Shown: piece by piece, positions 25,744-34,477 of the stretch | Layout: every line of letters begins with the position of its first letter | How positions within the stretch are numbered: the stretch's first letter is position 1 | The notes under the pieces: generated by a model | Database searches by the model: none | Told to the model about the DNA's origin: nothing | Seen by the model: only the letters and a program-made list of their open reading frames with translations | NCBI RefSeq assembly: GCF_005925325.1 | Contig: NZ_SRMP01000003.1 | Span: 129,210 to 193,209, forward strand | Direction: 5' to 3' | Length of the DNA: 64,000 nucleotides | Source of the DNA: Pedobacter helvus | GTDB taxonomy: Bacteria; Bacteroidota; Bacteroidia; Sphingobacteriales; Sphingobacteriaceae | Translations under genes and position numbers: made by a program

Positions 25744-26520
25744 ATGAAAATTGGTATTGTATTAAGTGGCGGCGGAATTAGAGGCATTGCCCATTTAGGT
25801 GTACTTAAAGCATTGCAAAAAACAGGCATTCAGTTCAGTCAAATTGTTGGCACAAGTGCTGGTTCTATTGCAGGTTCTTTTTATGCTGCTGGGATAGATC
25901 CGGAAGATGCTTTTAATATTTTCATGAAAACGAGGCTGATGAAATTTGTTCGTCCGGCTTTGGGTTCCCTTGGCTTAATCAATATCGAACGTACTGGAGA
26001 TCTTTTCAAAGAATATCTTCCTGCACACATCGAAGATTTGAAAATTCCGATGACGATTTGCACTACGAATTTTAGCGAGGGTAATGTAGCCTATTTTACG
26101 AAAGGGCCATTAGTTAGAGCTATACATGCTTCTTGCTGTATCCCTGGAGTATTTAAACCTATCATGATACACGAGCAGATGTATGTAGATGGTGGTGTTT
26201 TGAACAACTTTCCTGTAGAGCCTCTTTTAAATAATTGCGATTACGTTATCGGCTCTACCTGCAACCACCTAAAACCAGTAGATAAAATTATTGGTATTCA
26301 CAGACTTATGCAACGGGCTGCGATCATGTCCATCAATCATGACATGGAACGTAAATCGAAGTTCTGTAATTTAATGATTGAACCAAAGGGAATGGGCGAA
26401 ATCAATACTTTCGACACCAAAAAAGCGGAAATCATTTATTGGTTGGCTTATGAAGAAGCGTTGAAAACGATTAAAAGTAGCGAGAGTTTTCAGGAGTTGC
26501 TAAAAGCACAATCTAAGTAA
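25744..26520 (+). CDS. Patatin-like phospholipase family protein
   Basis: This 258-residue protein has the oxyanion hole SGGGIRGIAHLG (about 8-19), the nucleophile motif GTSAGS (Ser near 39) and the catalytic DGG (near residue 155) of patatin-type serine lipid hydrolases. No signal peptide is seen, so it is probably cytoplasmic or membrane-associated. It is 56 bp after gldB and possibly cotranscribed. The substrate is unknown. Confidence 0.9.
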   Translation: MKIGIVLSGGGIRGIAHLGVLKALQKTGIQFSQIVGTSAGSIAGSFYAAGIDPEDAFNIFMKTRLMKFVRPALGSLGLINIERTGDLFKEYLPAHIEDLKIPMTICTTNFSEGNVAYFTKGPLVRAIHASCCIPGVFKPIMIHEQMYVDGGVLNNFPVEPLLNNCDYVIGSTCNHLKPVDKIIGIHRLMQRAAIMSINHDMERKSKFCNLMIEPKGMGEINTFDTKKAEIIYWLAYEEALKTIKSSESFQELLKAQSK

Positions 26521-26529
26521 ATCAATTAA

Positions 26530-26563
26530 AGAGATTGCTTCGTCGTACCTCCTCGCAAAGACG
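26530..26563. repeat. Intergenic repeat (agattgcttcgtcgtacct type)
   Basis: A short repeat, agattgcttcgtcgtacct, then ctcgcaaagacg, lies between convergent genes. Related sequence is at 9998-10087. Confidence 0.45.
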
Positions 26564-26596
26564 AAAAATCACCGTTATTGCTAAAAATGAAACAAT

Positions 26597-27310
26597 CTAA
26601 AATTTCAAAGCAACCAAATACTCCCCTTCCAAAACTGGAATAGTATTACAAACATTCAATCTTAAACAAAATTGCACGTCTTCTTCAATATTCAATTTCA
26701 CCAGACGATGGTTGTGTGAAGATTTCTTGAGATATTCACGTAAATCGCCTTTAGCCAATTGATACATATCCAGGGCAGCTACGCTAGAATCATCGCCTAC
26801 AGTAAAATCAGCTTGAAGTTGCTCTACCACAGCACCAGCGAACAAAGTATCCTCTAAATTGAAGTTATCTTTCCAACCTGCGCAAAGCAAGAGTACATCC
26901 CTGTTTTGCTTCTTTAAATAATCGCAAACTGAGCTTAGGTTAAGAAATGAACCAACAATGACTTGATACGCTCTTTCTTGAGCCAAGTGCATTGCTTTTG
27001 TTCCGTTAGTAGTTGTTAAAACAATGGTTTTTCCGGCGACCTTTTCTTTTGTATAGGAGAAAGGCGAATTACCAAAATCATAACCTTCCACTACTTCACC
27101 ATTCCGTTCTGCAGCTAACAAATAACCTTTATCAGCATAGTTCAAACAATCTTCCACGTTCATCACCGGAATAATTGCTTCGGCACCATTTTCTATACCA
27201 TAAGTGATAGACGAAGTCGCCCTCAAAATATCAATAACAACAACTATACTATTTTCGATAGCATATAGATCTAGCAGAGCGGGCGTTAAACAAACTTCTA
27301 TTTTTGGCAT
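26597..27310 (-). CDS. comB: 2-phosphosulfolactate phosphatase family protein
   Basis: ComB hydrolyses 2-phosphosulfolactate in coenzyme M synthesis in archaea; bacterial homologues often lie outside that pathway. This 237-residue protein shows the family's VVIDILRATSSI, TTTNGTKAM and LLCAGWKDNFNLEDTLFAGA segments. No other coenzyme M genes are nearby, so its actual substrate is open. Confidence 0.85.
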   Translation of the reverse strand: MPKIEVCLTPALLDLYAIENSIVVVIDILRATSSITYGIENGAEAIIPVMNVEDCLNYADKGYLLAAERNGEVVEGYDFGNSPFSYTKEKVAGKTIVLTTTNGTKAMHLAQERAYQVIVGSFLNLSSVCDYLKKQNRDVLLLCAGWKDNFNLEDTLFAGAVVEQLQADFTVGDDSSVAALDMYQLAKGDLREYLKKSSHNHRLVKLNIEEDVQFCLRLNVCNTIPVLEGEYLVALKF

Positions 27311-27316
27311 ATTTTG

Positions 27317-27380
27317 GAGTATTGCGTAATGCGTAATGCGTATTGAGATATCGTTATCATCTCAATACGCAATACTCAAA
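27317..27380. repeat. Perfect inverted repeat between comB and gcvT
   Basis: Arms gcgtattgagat (27338-27349) and its complement (27359-27370) are extended by gagtattgc/gcaatactc outside. It could terminate gcvT on the minus strand. Confidence 0.7.
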
Positions 27381-27388
27381 TCTCATAT

Positions 27389-28471
27389 CTATTTCTTAAG
27401 AAAAGGGAACTTTACTACTTTAGCTTTTACTTTATTATTTCTAATGTCGATGAAGATTTCAGTACCTTCTTTAGCAAATTCTTTAGCAACATAAGCTATA
27501 CCGATGGCTTTTTGCAACGAAGGAGATTGTGTCCCAGAGGTTACTTTACCGATCTGGTTTCCGTCCGCATCAACCACTACATAATCGTGACGAGGAATAC
27601 CCCTGTCAATCATTTCGAAACCTACTAATTTGCGAGTAACTCCAGCTTCTTTTTGTGCTAACAAAGCAGCCGAATTGGTAAATTCTTTAGTGAATTTAGT
27701 CACCCAACCTAAACCAGCTTCAATTGGAGAAGTGGTATCATCGATATCATTTCCGTACAAGCAGAAACCCATTTCCAAACGCAAAGTATCACGAGCACCT
27801 AAACCGATAGGCTTAATTCCGAACTCTGCACCAGCATTAAAAATCGCATCCCAAATTTGGTCAGCATATTGGTTTTCGAAATAAACCTCGAAACCACCTG
27901 CGCCTGTATAACCTGTAGCCGAAACCAACACGTTATCTACACCAGCAAATTTGCCTTTCTTGAAAGTATAATATTCCATCGAAGCCAAATCCATATCAGT
28001 TAAAGATTGTAAAGCATCTGCCGCTTTTGGACCTTGAACCGCTAACAAAGAAGTTTGATCAGAGATGTTATGCATCTCTACAGCCTTGTCATTAAACTTT
28101 TGGATCCAGTTCCAATCTTTTTCAATGTTAGAAGCATTTACTACCAACATATAAGTTTTCTCGTCGATACGATAAACCAATAAATCGTCAACAATACCGC
28201 CTGTTTCGTTAGGTAAACATGAATACTGAATTTTACCGTCGTAAAGTTTAGAAGCATCGTTACTAGTTACACGTTGAATTAGATCTAAAGCATTTTCGCC
28301 TTTAAGGATAAATTCGCCCATATGGCTTACATCGAAAACACCTACAGCGTTACGAACTGTAGCATGTTCTACATTAATTCCTTCGTATTGTACCGGCATG
28401 TTGTAGCCAGCAAAAGGAACCATCTTAGCTCCAAGTGATATATGTTTTTCTGTTAACGCGGTGTTCTTCAT
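27389..28471 (-). CDS. gcvT: Glycine cleavage system aminomethyltransferase (T protein)
   Basis: GcvT transfers the one-carbon unit from the lipoylated H protein to tetrahydrofolate. This 360-residue protein is full length: opening [25 protein letters not shown], and [15 protein letters not shown] in the folate-binding core. The partner gcvH is at 46064-46444; gcvP is not in the window. Confidence 0.96.
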   Translation of the reverse strand: MKNTALTEKHISLGAKMVPFAGYNMPVQYEGINVEHATVRNAVGVFDVSHMGEFILKGENALDLIQRVTSNDASKLYDGKIQYSCLPNETGGIVDDLLVYRIDEKTYMLVVNASNIEKDWNWIQKFNDKAVEMHNISDQTSLLAVQGPKAADALQSLTDMDLASMEYYTFKKGKFAGVDNVLVSATGYTGAGGFEVYFENQYADQIWDAIFNAGAEFGIKPIGLGARDTLRLEMGFCLYGNDIDDTTSPIEAGLGWVTKFTKEFTNSAALLAQKEAGVTRKLVGFEMIDRGIPRHDYVVVDADGNQIGKVTSGTQSPSLQKAIGIAYVAKEFAKEGTEIFIDIRNNKVKAKVVKFPFLKK

Positions 28472-28517
28472 TTTTATAATAAGTTATAATCAGGGATATA
28501 TTGGTTTTATACGCGGG

Positions 28518-28525
28518 CAAAAGTA
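28518..28525 (-). promoter_or_regulatory. Putative -7 box (TAnnTTTG) for gcvT
   Basis: TACTTTTG on the minus strand lies 46 bases upstream of the gcvT start. No -33 at the right spacing. Confidence 0.4.
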
Positions 28526-28568
28526 CTAAGAAAAAGCCAATTTATCGTTAATCAAACCCTTTTAAACC

Positions 28569-28576
28569 TATATTTG
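28569..28576 (+). promoter_or_regulatory. Putative -7 box (TAnnTTTG) for the GNAT gene
   Basis: TATATTTG lies 18 bases upstream of the ATG at 28594, the same spacing as at the DUF1080 gene. Confidence 0.45.
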
Positions 28577-28593
28577 AATTATAAATTTAGAAC

Positions 28594-29046
28594 ATGACTT
28601 TTTCGATTAAAAGAACTACTTCAACCGATCCTAATTTTGTTGAATTAGTAACCCATTTAAATGCCGAATTATCAAAGATCAATGGTACTGATGACGCGTT
28701 CTATGCTCAATTCAATAAAATCGACAAAATCAATCATGTAGTTTTAGTTTACGATAATGCTACTCCAATAGCTTGTGGAGCCATCAAAAAATTTTCTTCA
28801 GCGGCAATGGAAGTAAAGCGAATGTTTACCTTGCTAAAATACAGAGGAAAAGGCGCAGCCAGCATACTTTTAGAAGAATTAGAAAAATGGGCAAAAGAAA
28901 TGAACTACGAAAAATGTGTGTTAGAAACCAGTAAACGTCAACCAGATGCATTGGCTCTATACAGCAAAAACGGCTATGATGTTATTCCAAACTATGGACA
29001 ATATGTAGGAGTTGAAAACAGCATTTGCTTTGAGAAAACAATATAA
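28594..29046 (+). CDS. GNAT family N-acetyltransferase
   Basis: This 150-residue protein has the GNAT acetyl-CoA-binding motif A (VKRMFTLLKYRGKGAASILL, about 70-89) and a C-terminal strand-helix pattern (YEKCVLETSKRQPDALALY). The substrate is unknown. It is monocistronic and precedes the thr leader. Confidence 0.88.
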   Translation: MTFSIKRTTSTDPNFVELVTHLNAELSKINGTDDAFYAQFNKIDKINHVVLVYDNATPIACGAIKKFSSAAMEVKRMFTLLKYRGKGAASILLEELEKWAKEMNYEKCVLETSKRQPDALALYSKNGYDVIPNYGQYVGVENSICFEKTI

Positions 29047-29143
29047 GCCTTCGTAAAATTTTGATATTTTCGCAATATTAAAACGCCAAAAGCATCAACT
29101 TCATAAATCTTTGCAGAAAAAATTAAAAATTTTCACACAAACA

Positions 29144-29175
29144 TTTGTTATTACAAAAAATATTATCCTTATTTG
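29144..29175 (+). promoter_or_regulatory. Candidate promoter of the thr operon
   Basis: TTTG (29144-29147), 20 bases, then CTTATTTG (29168-29175) approximates TTTG-N19-TAnnTTTG. It would start the transcript roughly 25 bases before the leader-peptide ATG. The -7 match is imperfect. Confidence 0.4.
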
Positions 29176-29205
29176 TAATGTAAAAAATACAAAACAAGTA
29201 AAGCA

Positions 29206-29280
29206 ATGATTTTTAACTCTTCAATTATTACCACAATTATTATTACCGGCGGCGAAGCTATCGGGAGCAACCTTGTGTAA
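29206..29280 (+). CDS. thrL: thr operon leader peptide (Thr/Ile-rich)
   Basis: This 24-codon frame runs from ATG at 29206 to TAA at 29278-29280. It is rich in Ile (7) and Thr (3), concentrated in IITTIIITGG, and resembles the threonine-isoleucine run of E. coli ThrL. It ends 25 bases before an intrinsic terminator (29306-29340) in front of thrA. A transcription attenuator responding to charged tRNA-Thr and tRNA-Ile is inferred. Confidence 0.8.
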   Translation: MIFNSSIITTIIITGGEAIGSNLV

Positions 29281-29317
29281 AATTGAAAAAACATAAAAAC
29301 ACAGAAAGCGTCCCGAT
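29260..29317 (+). promoter_or_regulatory. Possible antiterminator pairing of the thr attenuator
   Basis: atcggga (29260-29266) within the leader ORF is complementary to tcccgat (29311-29317) in the terminator's 5' arm. If the ribosome stalls on upstream Ile/Thr codons (29227-29247), this 7-bp pairing could block the terminator. The pairing is short and is a hypothesis. Confidence 0.5.
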
Positions 29318-29340
29318 TAAAATCGGGGCGCTTTTTTTTT
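29306..29340 (+). terminator. Attenuator terminator before thrA
   Basis: A 12-bp stem (29306-29317 with 29322-29333, one G-U) with loop TAAA is followed by a T run. It lies 35 bases upstream of thrA and after the leader peptide. Confidence 0.85.
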
Positions 29341-29374
29341 AACCTTAAAAACAGAAAACTAAATAATCAAAACG

Positions 29375-31828
29375 ATGAAAGTCCTCAAATTTGGTGGTAC
29401 ATCCGTAGGTACGACCGAAAACATTAAAACACTTCTAAAGCTAGTACAGGAAGAAAGGCAGCATGCTAATCCGGTAGTTGTATTATCGGCGATGAGCGGC
29501 GTAACCAACCTTCTTCTAGAAATGGCGGAACTAGCCGAAAAAGGTGAAAGCTACCAAGATCAACTGAAAAACATTGAGCAAAAGCATTTCGATGTAGTTA
29601 AAGTATTGCTACCAGCGGCGGCTCAAAACCCAATCTTAACCAAACTTAAAATCCATTTCAACGAACTGGAAGATGCCTTGCAAGCGGTTTCTAGCCTGAA
29701 AGAGCTGAGTTTACGCACCAAAGATTTTATTGTAAGCTTTGGCGAAAGATGTTCTAACAGCATGGTGGCTCATATTGCTACCCAGTATTTTGATAATTCG
29801 TTGTATGTTGATGGTTCTAAATTAATTAAAACCGATAGTGAATTTGGTAACGCTCGTGTAGATTTCAGCCTTACTGATGCTTTAATAAAAGAATTTCATG
29901 AAGAAAATAGCGATAAGGTTCTATTTGTAACTGGCTTTATAGCAAGTAACGCAGCAAACCAGATCACTACGCTAGGCCGTGGGGGTTCTGACTACACTGC
30001 AGCTATTTGGGGTGCTGCTTTAGACGTAGAAGAAATTGAAATTTGGACTGATGTTAATGGCATGATGACTGCTGACCCACGCATTGTTAAAAAAGCTTTT
30101 TCGTTAGATGAACTGAGCTATATCGAGGCAATGGAGTTGAGTTATTTCGGTGCTAAAGTAATTTATCCACCAACCATGGTTCCTGCTTTTGCAAAGAAAA
30201 TCCCATTGGTGATAAAAAACACTTTTGAACCAGAATTTGCTGGAACTTTTATACGCAGCAATATCAAACCTTCTGAATTACCGATCAAAGGTATTTCGTC
30301 AATCAACCAAATCAGCATCATTAATTTGAGTGGTAGCGGCATGGTTGGCAAAGCAGGTTTTAGCGGTCGTTTGTTCTCACTACTTTCAAGAGAGCAAATC
30401 AACGTGATTTTAATTACGCAATCGTCATCTGAGCACAGTATCACTTTTGCAGTTAATCCTTCAGATGCAGCAAGAGCAGTTACCTTAATCAATAAAGAAT
30501 TTGAATTAGAGTTAGCGGCAGGAAAATTAGCTTACCCGGAAGTAGAGGGCGATTTAGCAGTACTTGCTGTGGTTGGCGAAAACATGAAGCGCACACCTGG
30601 TATGAGTGGCCGTTTGTTCAATGCGTTAGGCCGTAATGGTATCAACGTTCGTGCTATCGCACAAGGTTCATCAGAATATAATATCTCGGTAATTATCAGT
30701 AAAGATGATCTAGCAAAATCACTAAATGCCGTACACGATGCTTTCTATACAGATTTGAAACGTACCTTGAACGTGTATTGCTTGGGAACTGGAAACATTG
30801 GCAAAACGATGTTCAAACAGATTAAAGAACAAACTCAGTTTTTGGCAGAAAAAAACGATCTACAGGTAAAAGTTGTGGGCATTGCCAATACACGTAAAAT
30901 GCATTTTGATGCTAACGGAATTGATTTAGATACTTGGGAGAATACGCTAGAAGCAAACGGCGAACAAGCCAATTTATCAGAGTTTGTAAGCAAAATGAAT
31001 TCATTGAATTTAGCGAATAGTGTTTTTGTAGACAATACCGCTAGCGAAGCCCCAATTCCTTTTTACAAACAAGTTTTCGAAAGCAGTGTTTCTATCGTTG
31101 CTTGTAACAAAAAAGGTAATTCGGCAGAGTTTGCACAGTATAAATTATTTAAGGATACCGCTAAAAAACACGGGGTAGATTTCTATTACGAGACTAACGT
31201 AGGCGCAGGTTTGCCTATCATCGGCACTTTAAAAAACCTGATGATGAGCGGTGATAGAATTGATAGAATTGAAGCAATTTTATCAGGAACAATTTCATTC
31301 ATCTTCAACAGTTTCAAGGGTGATAAGGAGTTCTACGACATCGTGAAAGAGGCACAAGATTTAGGTTACACCGAACCAGACCCACGTGATGATTTGAACG
31401 GGATGGATTTTATGCGCAAAATGCTGATTTTAGCTCGTGATGCTGGTTATCCTTTAGAAGCATCGGATGTGAAAATCGATAACATTCTACCTGAAGCCTG
31501 CTTGAAAGCGGATACAGTAGAGTCGTTTTACGAGGAACTGCGAAAGAACAGCGCTTACTTCGAAAACTTGAAAAACACTGCTGAAAGTGAGAAAAAAGTG
31601 CTGCGTTACATCGGTAAGCTGGAGAATGGAAAGGTAGAAATCAGCTTGCAGATGGTAGGTGAAGACCATCCTTTCTACGCACTTTCTGGCGCTGACAATA
31701 TCATTTCATTCGTTACCGACAGATATAAATTCCGTCCGATGGTGGTGAAAGGACCTGGTGCTGGCGCCGAGGTTACCGCAGCAGGTGTTTTTGCAGATAT
31801 CATTAATGTAGCTACTAAAACCTCCTAA
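29375..31828 (+). CDS. thrA: Bifunctional aspartokinase/homoserine dehydrogenase
   Basis: It catalyses the first and third steps of the aspartate-to-homoserine pathway. At 817 residues it has an aspartokinase domain (KFGGTSVGT at 4-12), two ACT domains (about 310-460) for feedback control, and a homoserine dehydrogenase domain (GTGNIGK near 471, then the YYETNVGAGLPIIGTL region). It is the first structural gene of thrABC. The terminal codons abut a hairpin repeat at 31829. Confidence 0.97.
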   Translation: MKVLKFGGTSVGTTENIKTLLKLVQEERQHANPVVVLSAMSGVTNLLLEMAELAEKGESYQDQLKNIEQKHFDVVKVLLPAAAQNPILTKLKIHFNELEDALQAVSSLKELSLRTKDFIVSFGERCSNSMVAHIATQYFDNSLYVDGSKLIKTDSEFGNARVDFSLTDALIKEFHEENSDKVLFVTGFIASNAANQITTLGRGGSDYTAAIWGAALDVEEIEIWTDVNGMMTADPRIVKKAFSLDELSYIEAMELSYFGAKVIYPPTMVPAFAKKIPLVIKNTFEPEFAGTFIRSNIKPSELPIKGISSINQISIINLSGSGMVGKAGFSGRLFSLLSREQINVILITQSSSEHSITFAVNPSDAARAVTLINKEFELELAAGKLAYPEVEGDLAVLAVVGENMKRTPGMSGRLFNALGRNGINVRAIAQGSSEYNISVIISKDDLAKSLNAVHDAFYTDLKRTLNVYCLGTGNIGKTMFKQIKEQTQFLAEKNDLQVKVVGIANTRKMHFDANGIDLDTWENTLEANGEQANLSEFVSKMNSLNLANSVFVDNTASEAPIPFYKQVFESSVSIVACNKKGNSAEFAQYKLFKDTAKKHGVDFYYETNVGAGLPIIGTLKNLMMSGDRIDRIEAILSGTISFIFNSFKGDKEFYDIVKEAQDLGYTEPDPRDDLNGMDFMRKMLILARDAGYPLEASDVKIDNILPEACLKADTVESFYEELRKNSAYFENLKNTAESEKKVLRYIGKLENGKVEISLQMVGEDHPFYALSGADNIISFVTDRYKFRPMVVKGPGAGAEVTAAGVFADIINVATKTS

Positions 31829-31842
31829 CCCCCTAAAGGGGG
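31829..31842. repeat. Hairpin repeat directly after the thrA stop
   Basis: ccccctaaaggggg starts right after TAA. A second hairpin of the same family lies at 31916-31929, inside the thrB frame. Confidence 0.85.
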
Positions 31843-31852
31843 AACTCTAAGC

Positions 31853-32863
31853 ATGATGGAAATACAAAATTTAGAAAAAGATAGTTTACAATATATGAGT
31901 GACAGAAAGTCAAATCCCCCTTCAGGGGGCACGGGGGTGGAAATTCGTGTATTCGCACCTGCAACCGTAGCCAATGTAGTATGCGGATTTGATGTGCTAG
32001 GCTTCGCGGTGAATGCTCCAGGAGACGAAGTAGTGATGCGCTTGGTAGAGGAACCAGGCGTACGCTTGCTAAAAATCACAGGTGATGATGGAAAACTTCC
32101 GCTAAATAGCGACAAAAATACCGTTAGTGCTTCGGTTAAGCATTACCTAAGCCATATCAACAGAGAAGATGTTGGGGTAGAAATAGAATTGCACAAAAAG
32201 ATGCCAATTGGCAGTGGTTTGGGTTCTAGCTCGGCAAGCACTGTGGCAGGTTTGTATGCCATCAACCAATTGATGGAAAATTTACTAACCGCTAAAGAGT
32301 TGGTTCCTTTTGCCATGAAAGGCGAAGAAATTGCTTGCGGTTATGGCCATGCAGACAATGTTGCCCCAGCGATAATGGGCGGCTTTGTTTTGGTGCGCAG
32401 TTACGAACCTTTGGATGTGATTTCGCTTCCAGTTCCTGATGGCATGTTTGCCGCAATTGTTTACCCAGAGGTAGATGTACCAACCAAAGATGCCCGCCAA
32501 ATGATACGTGCCAAAGTGGCCTTGAAAGATGCGGTTACTCAATGGGGAAATGTGGCTGGTTTGGTAAGTGGTTTGTTTTTAAACGATATGGATTTAGTTG
32601 GCCGCAGCATGAAAGATGTTTTGGTAGAACCAACTCGTTCTATCCTTATTCCAGATTTTGAGGTGTTGCGCCAATTGGCGATGGAGAACGGGGCTGTTGG
32701 TTTTGGCATTTCAGGTTCTGGCCCATCTGTTTTTGCCTTAACCAAGGATGAGGAAAGTGCCAAGAAAATCACCAAAGCACATCAAATGCACTTGCATCAA
32801 ATTAATATTAAAAGCCAAGCTTACGTTTCTAAAGTAAATACTGAAGGACCGAAGACGTTATAA
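31853..32863 (+). CDS. thrB: Homoserine kinase with repeat-derived N-terminus
   Basis: ThrB phosphorylates homoserine. The GHMP-kinase core starts at VFAPATVANVVCGFD, with the ATP-binding PIGSGLGSSSAST loop (about residue 120) and a GISGSGPSVFAL C-terminal motif. From the first ATG (31853) it has 336 residues, about 25-30 more than usual. The extra part comes from a repeat pair (31829-31929) and encodes NPPSGGTG. The start is unresolved: ATG 31853, 31856 or 31895, or an in-frame GTG at 31937 at the core boundary. Confidence 0.88.
   Translation: MMEIQNLEKDSLQYMSDRKSNPPSGGTGVEIRVFAPATVANVVCGFDVLGFAVNAPGDEVVMRLVEEPGVRLLKITGDDGKLPLNSDKNTVSASVKHYLSHINREDVGVEIELHKKMPIGSGLGSSSASTVAGLYAINQLMENLLTAKELVPFAMKGEEIACGYGHADNVAPAIMGGFVLVRSYEPLDVISLPVPDGMFAAIVYPEVDVPTKDARQMIRAKVALKDAVTQWGNVAGLVSGLFLNDMDLVGRSMKDVLVEPTRSILIPDFEVLRQLAMENGAVGFGISGSGPSVFALTKDEESAKKITKAHQMHLHQINIKSQAYVSKVNTEGPKTL
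31916..31929. repeat. Hairpin repeat inside the thrB reading frame
   Basis: cccccttcaggggg is in frame and encodes PPSG. Together with 31829-31842 it bounds about 73 bp of AT-rich DNA. The G-rich stretch after it could act as a ribosome-binding site for the GTG at 31937. Confidence 0.8.
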
Positions 32864-32870
32864 GTGGTAA

Positions 32871-32923
32871 GTTTTAAGTTATACGTAATAAGTAGCCGAT
32901 TTGCAAAACGTATAACTTAAAAC
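32871..32923. repeat. Perfect 16-bp inverted repeat between thrB and thrC
   Basis: Arms gttttaagttatacgt (32871-32886) and its exact complement (32908-32923) flank a 21-base loop. No T tract follows, so it is more likely an intergenic element than a terminator. Confidence 0.8.
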
Positions 32924-32944
32924 CTAAAACCTAAAACTTAATCA

Positions 32945-34252
32945 ATGAAATTCTACTCAACCAACAATAAAGATTTACGTGTTTCCTTTAAAGAGGCTGT
33001 TTTTAATAGCATGCCTTTAGACAAAGGATTGTACATGCCCGAGGTGATCCCTCAATTACCTGCTTCATTTATCAATAACATTGAAAAATATTCTTTAACG
33101 GAAATTGCTTATGAAGTCGCTTCAGCTTTGCTGAAAGACGAGATACCCGCCGAAGATTTGAAAGCTCTGGTAGAAGAGGCGGCAAATTTTGATGCCCCCG
33201 CTATTCCTTTAGATGAAAACACTTTCGTTTTGGAACTTTTCCACGGACCATCTTTGGCATTCAAAGATTTTGGCGCTCGCTTCATGAGCCGAGTGATGGG
33301 CTATTATTTGAAGGATGGTGAGCAGCTATTAGATGTTTTGGTAGCCACTTCGGGCGATACCGGAGGTGCCGTAGCCTTAGGTTTCTTAGGTGTGGCAAAT
33401 ACCCGAGTGACTATTCTCTATCCAAAAGGAAAAGTGAGTCCGATACAAGAACAACAATTGACCACTTTGGGGCAAAACATTAGAGCTATAGAAATTGATG
33501 GCACCTTTGATGATTGCCAAGCTCTGGTTAAGCAAGCATTTGCCGATGAAGAGCTGAACAAAAAATTCCGTTTAACTTCGGCTAATTCTATCAATATTTC
33601 ACGTTTAATACCACAGACTTTTTACTATTTCAACGCTTATGCGCAATTGAAAAGAAAAGGTTTTAAGGAAGTTGTATTTGCTGTACCTAGCGGAAACTTC
33701 GGCAACATCGGTGCTGGTTTGTTGGCCTACCAAATGGGCTTGCCAGTAAAGCAATTTATCGCTGCAACCAATGTGAATGATACCGTTCCTCGCTTCTTGG
33801 AGACAGGTGTTTACGAAACCAAACCGTCTGTACAAACTTACGCTAACGCAATGGACGTTGGCGCACCTAGCAACTGGGTCCGCATCATGGATTTGTTTAA
33901 TCAAGATACAGAAGCTTTGAAAAAAGTAGTAAGTGCCGCTCGTTTCACCGATGAGGAAACATTTGCAGGTATCAAAACGATTGATAAGGATTTCAATTAC
34001 ATCGCTTGTCCGCATACCGCAATTGCTTATTTGGCGGTAGAGAAATACAGAAATGAAACGGGTTATGATGGTGCTGCTATATTTTTATCTACAGCCCACG
34101 CTTGTAAGTTCCCAGATATTTTCCCAGCCGAGTTAGCTGATAAAATTGAGATTCCAGCTTCAGTGAAAGAGTTGGAAGGCAGGGCTAAACAAGCTGATGA
34201 ATTAGGTGTAGGCTTTGAAAGTTTTAAAAGCTGGTTGAAGAATAAAAACTAG
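32945..34252 (+). CDS. thrC: Threonine synthase
   Basis: ThrC converts O-phosphohomoserine to threonine using PLP. This 435-residue protein starts MKFYSTNNKDLRVSFKEAV, has the PLP-lysine region SLAFKDFGARFM and the phosphate-binding ATSGDTGGA. It is last in thrABC, 81 bp after thrB. A hairpin follows at 34288-34325. Confidence 0.96.
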   Translation: MKFYSTNNKDLRVSFKEAVFNSMPLDKGLYMPEVIPQLPASFINNIEKYSLTEIAYEVASALLKDEIPAEDLKALVEEAANFDAPAIPLDENTFVLELFHGPSLAFKDFGARFMSRVMGYYLKDGEQLLDVLVATSGDTGGAVALGFLGVANTRVTILYPKGKVSPIQEQQLTTLGQNIRAIEIDGTFDDCQALVKQAFADEELNKKFRLTSANSINISRLIPQTFYYFNAYAQLKRKGFKEVVFAVPSGNFGNIGAGLLAYQMGLPVKQFIAATNVNDTVPRFLETGVYETKPSVQTYANAMDVGAPSNWVRIMDLFNQDTEALKKVVSAARFTDEETFAGIKTIDKDFNYIACPHTAIAYLAVEKYRNETGYDGAAIFLSTAHACKFPDIFPAELADKIEIPASVKELEGRAKQADELGVGFESFKSWLKNKN

Positions 34253-34287
34253 TAGAAACTTAAATAGCTCGTCATTTTGACGAGTTT

Positions 34288-34325
34288 ACGAAGAGAAATC
34301 TGGCATCAGTTAGATTTCTCTTCGT
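34288..34325. repeat. Hairpin repeat after thrC
   Basis: acgaagagaaatct (34288-34301) pairs exactly with agatttctcttcgt (34312-34325) around 10 bases. It may be the 3' end of the thr mRNA. It resembles the 'cgtcatttcgac' family at 58602-58758. Confidence 0.75.
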
Positions 34326-34463
34326 CATTTACACCCTAGCATGAAGTAATAATTTTGAACTTTATTCCCTTTGTTCGTCTTGCTCATCACTAATTTCTGT
34401 GTAATACCACGGCAATTATATCAACATCCGGTCGTTAAATTTTAAAGCCCTAGCCTATTTACT

Positions 34464-34471
34464 TATATTTG
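34464..34471 (+). promoter_or_regulatory. Putative -7 box (TAnnTTTG) directly before the lutB-like gene
   Basis: TATATTTG ends exactly 7 bases before the ATG at 34478, the same spacing as at gldB. A TTTA at 34441-34444 is 19 bases upstream, close to a -33 element. Confidence 0.45.
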
Positions 34472-34477
34472 GACGAT

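Noticed and set aside
31829..31929. The ccccc/ggggg hairpin after thrA as a transcription terminator
   Set aside because: It lacks a T tract and thrB continues directly, so it is better read as a repeat element.
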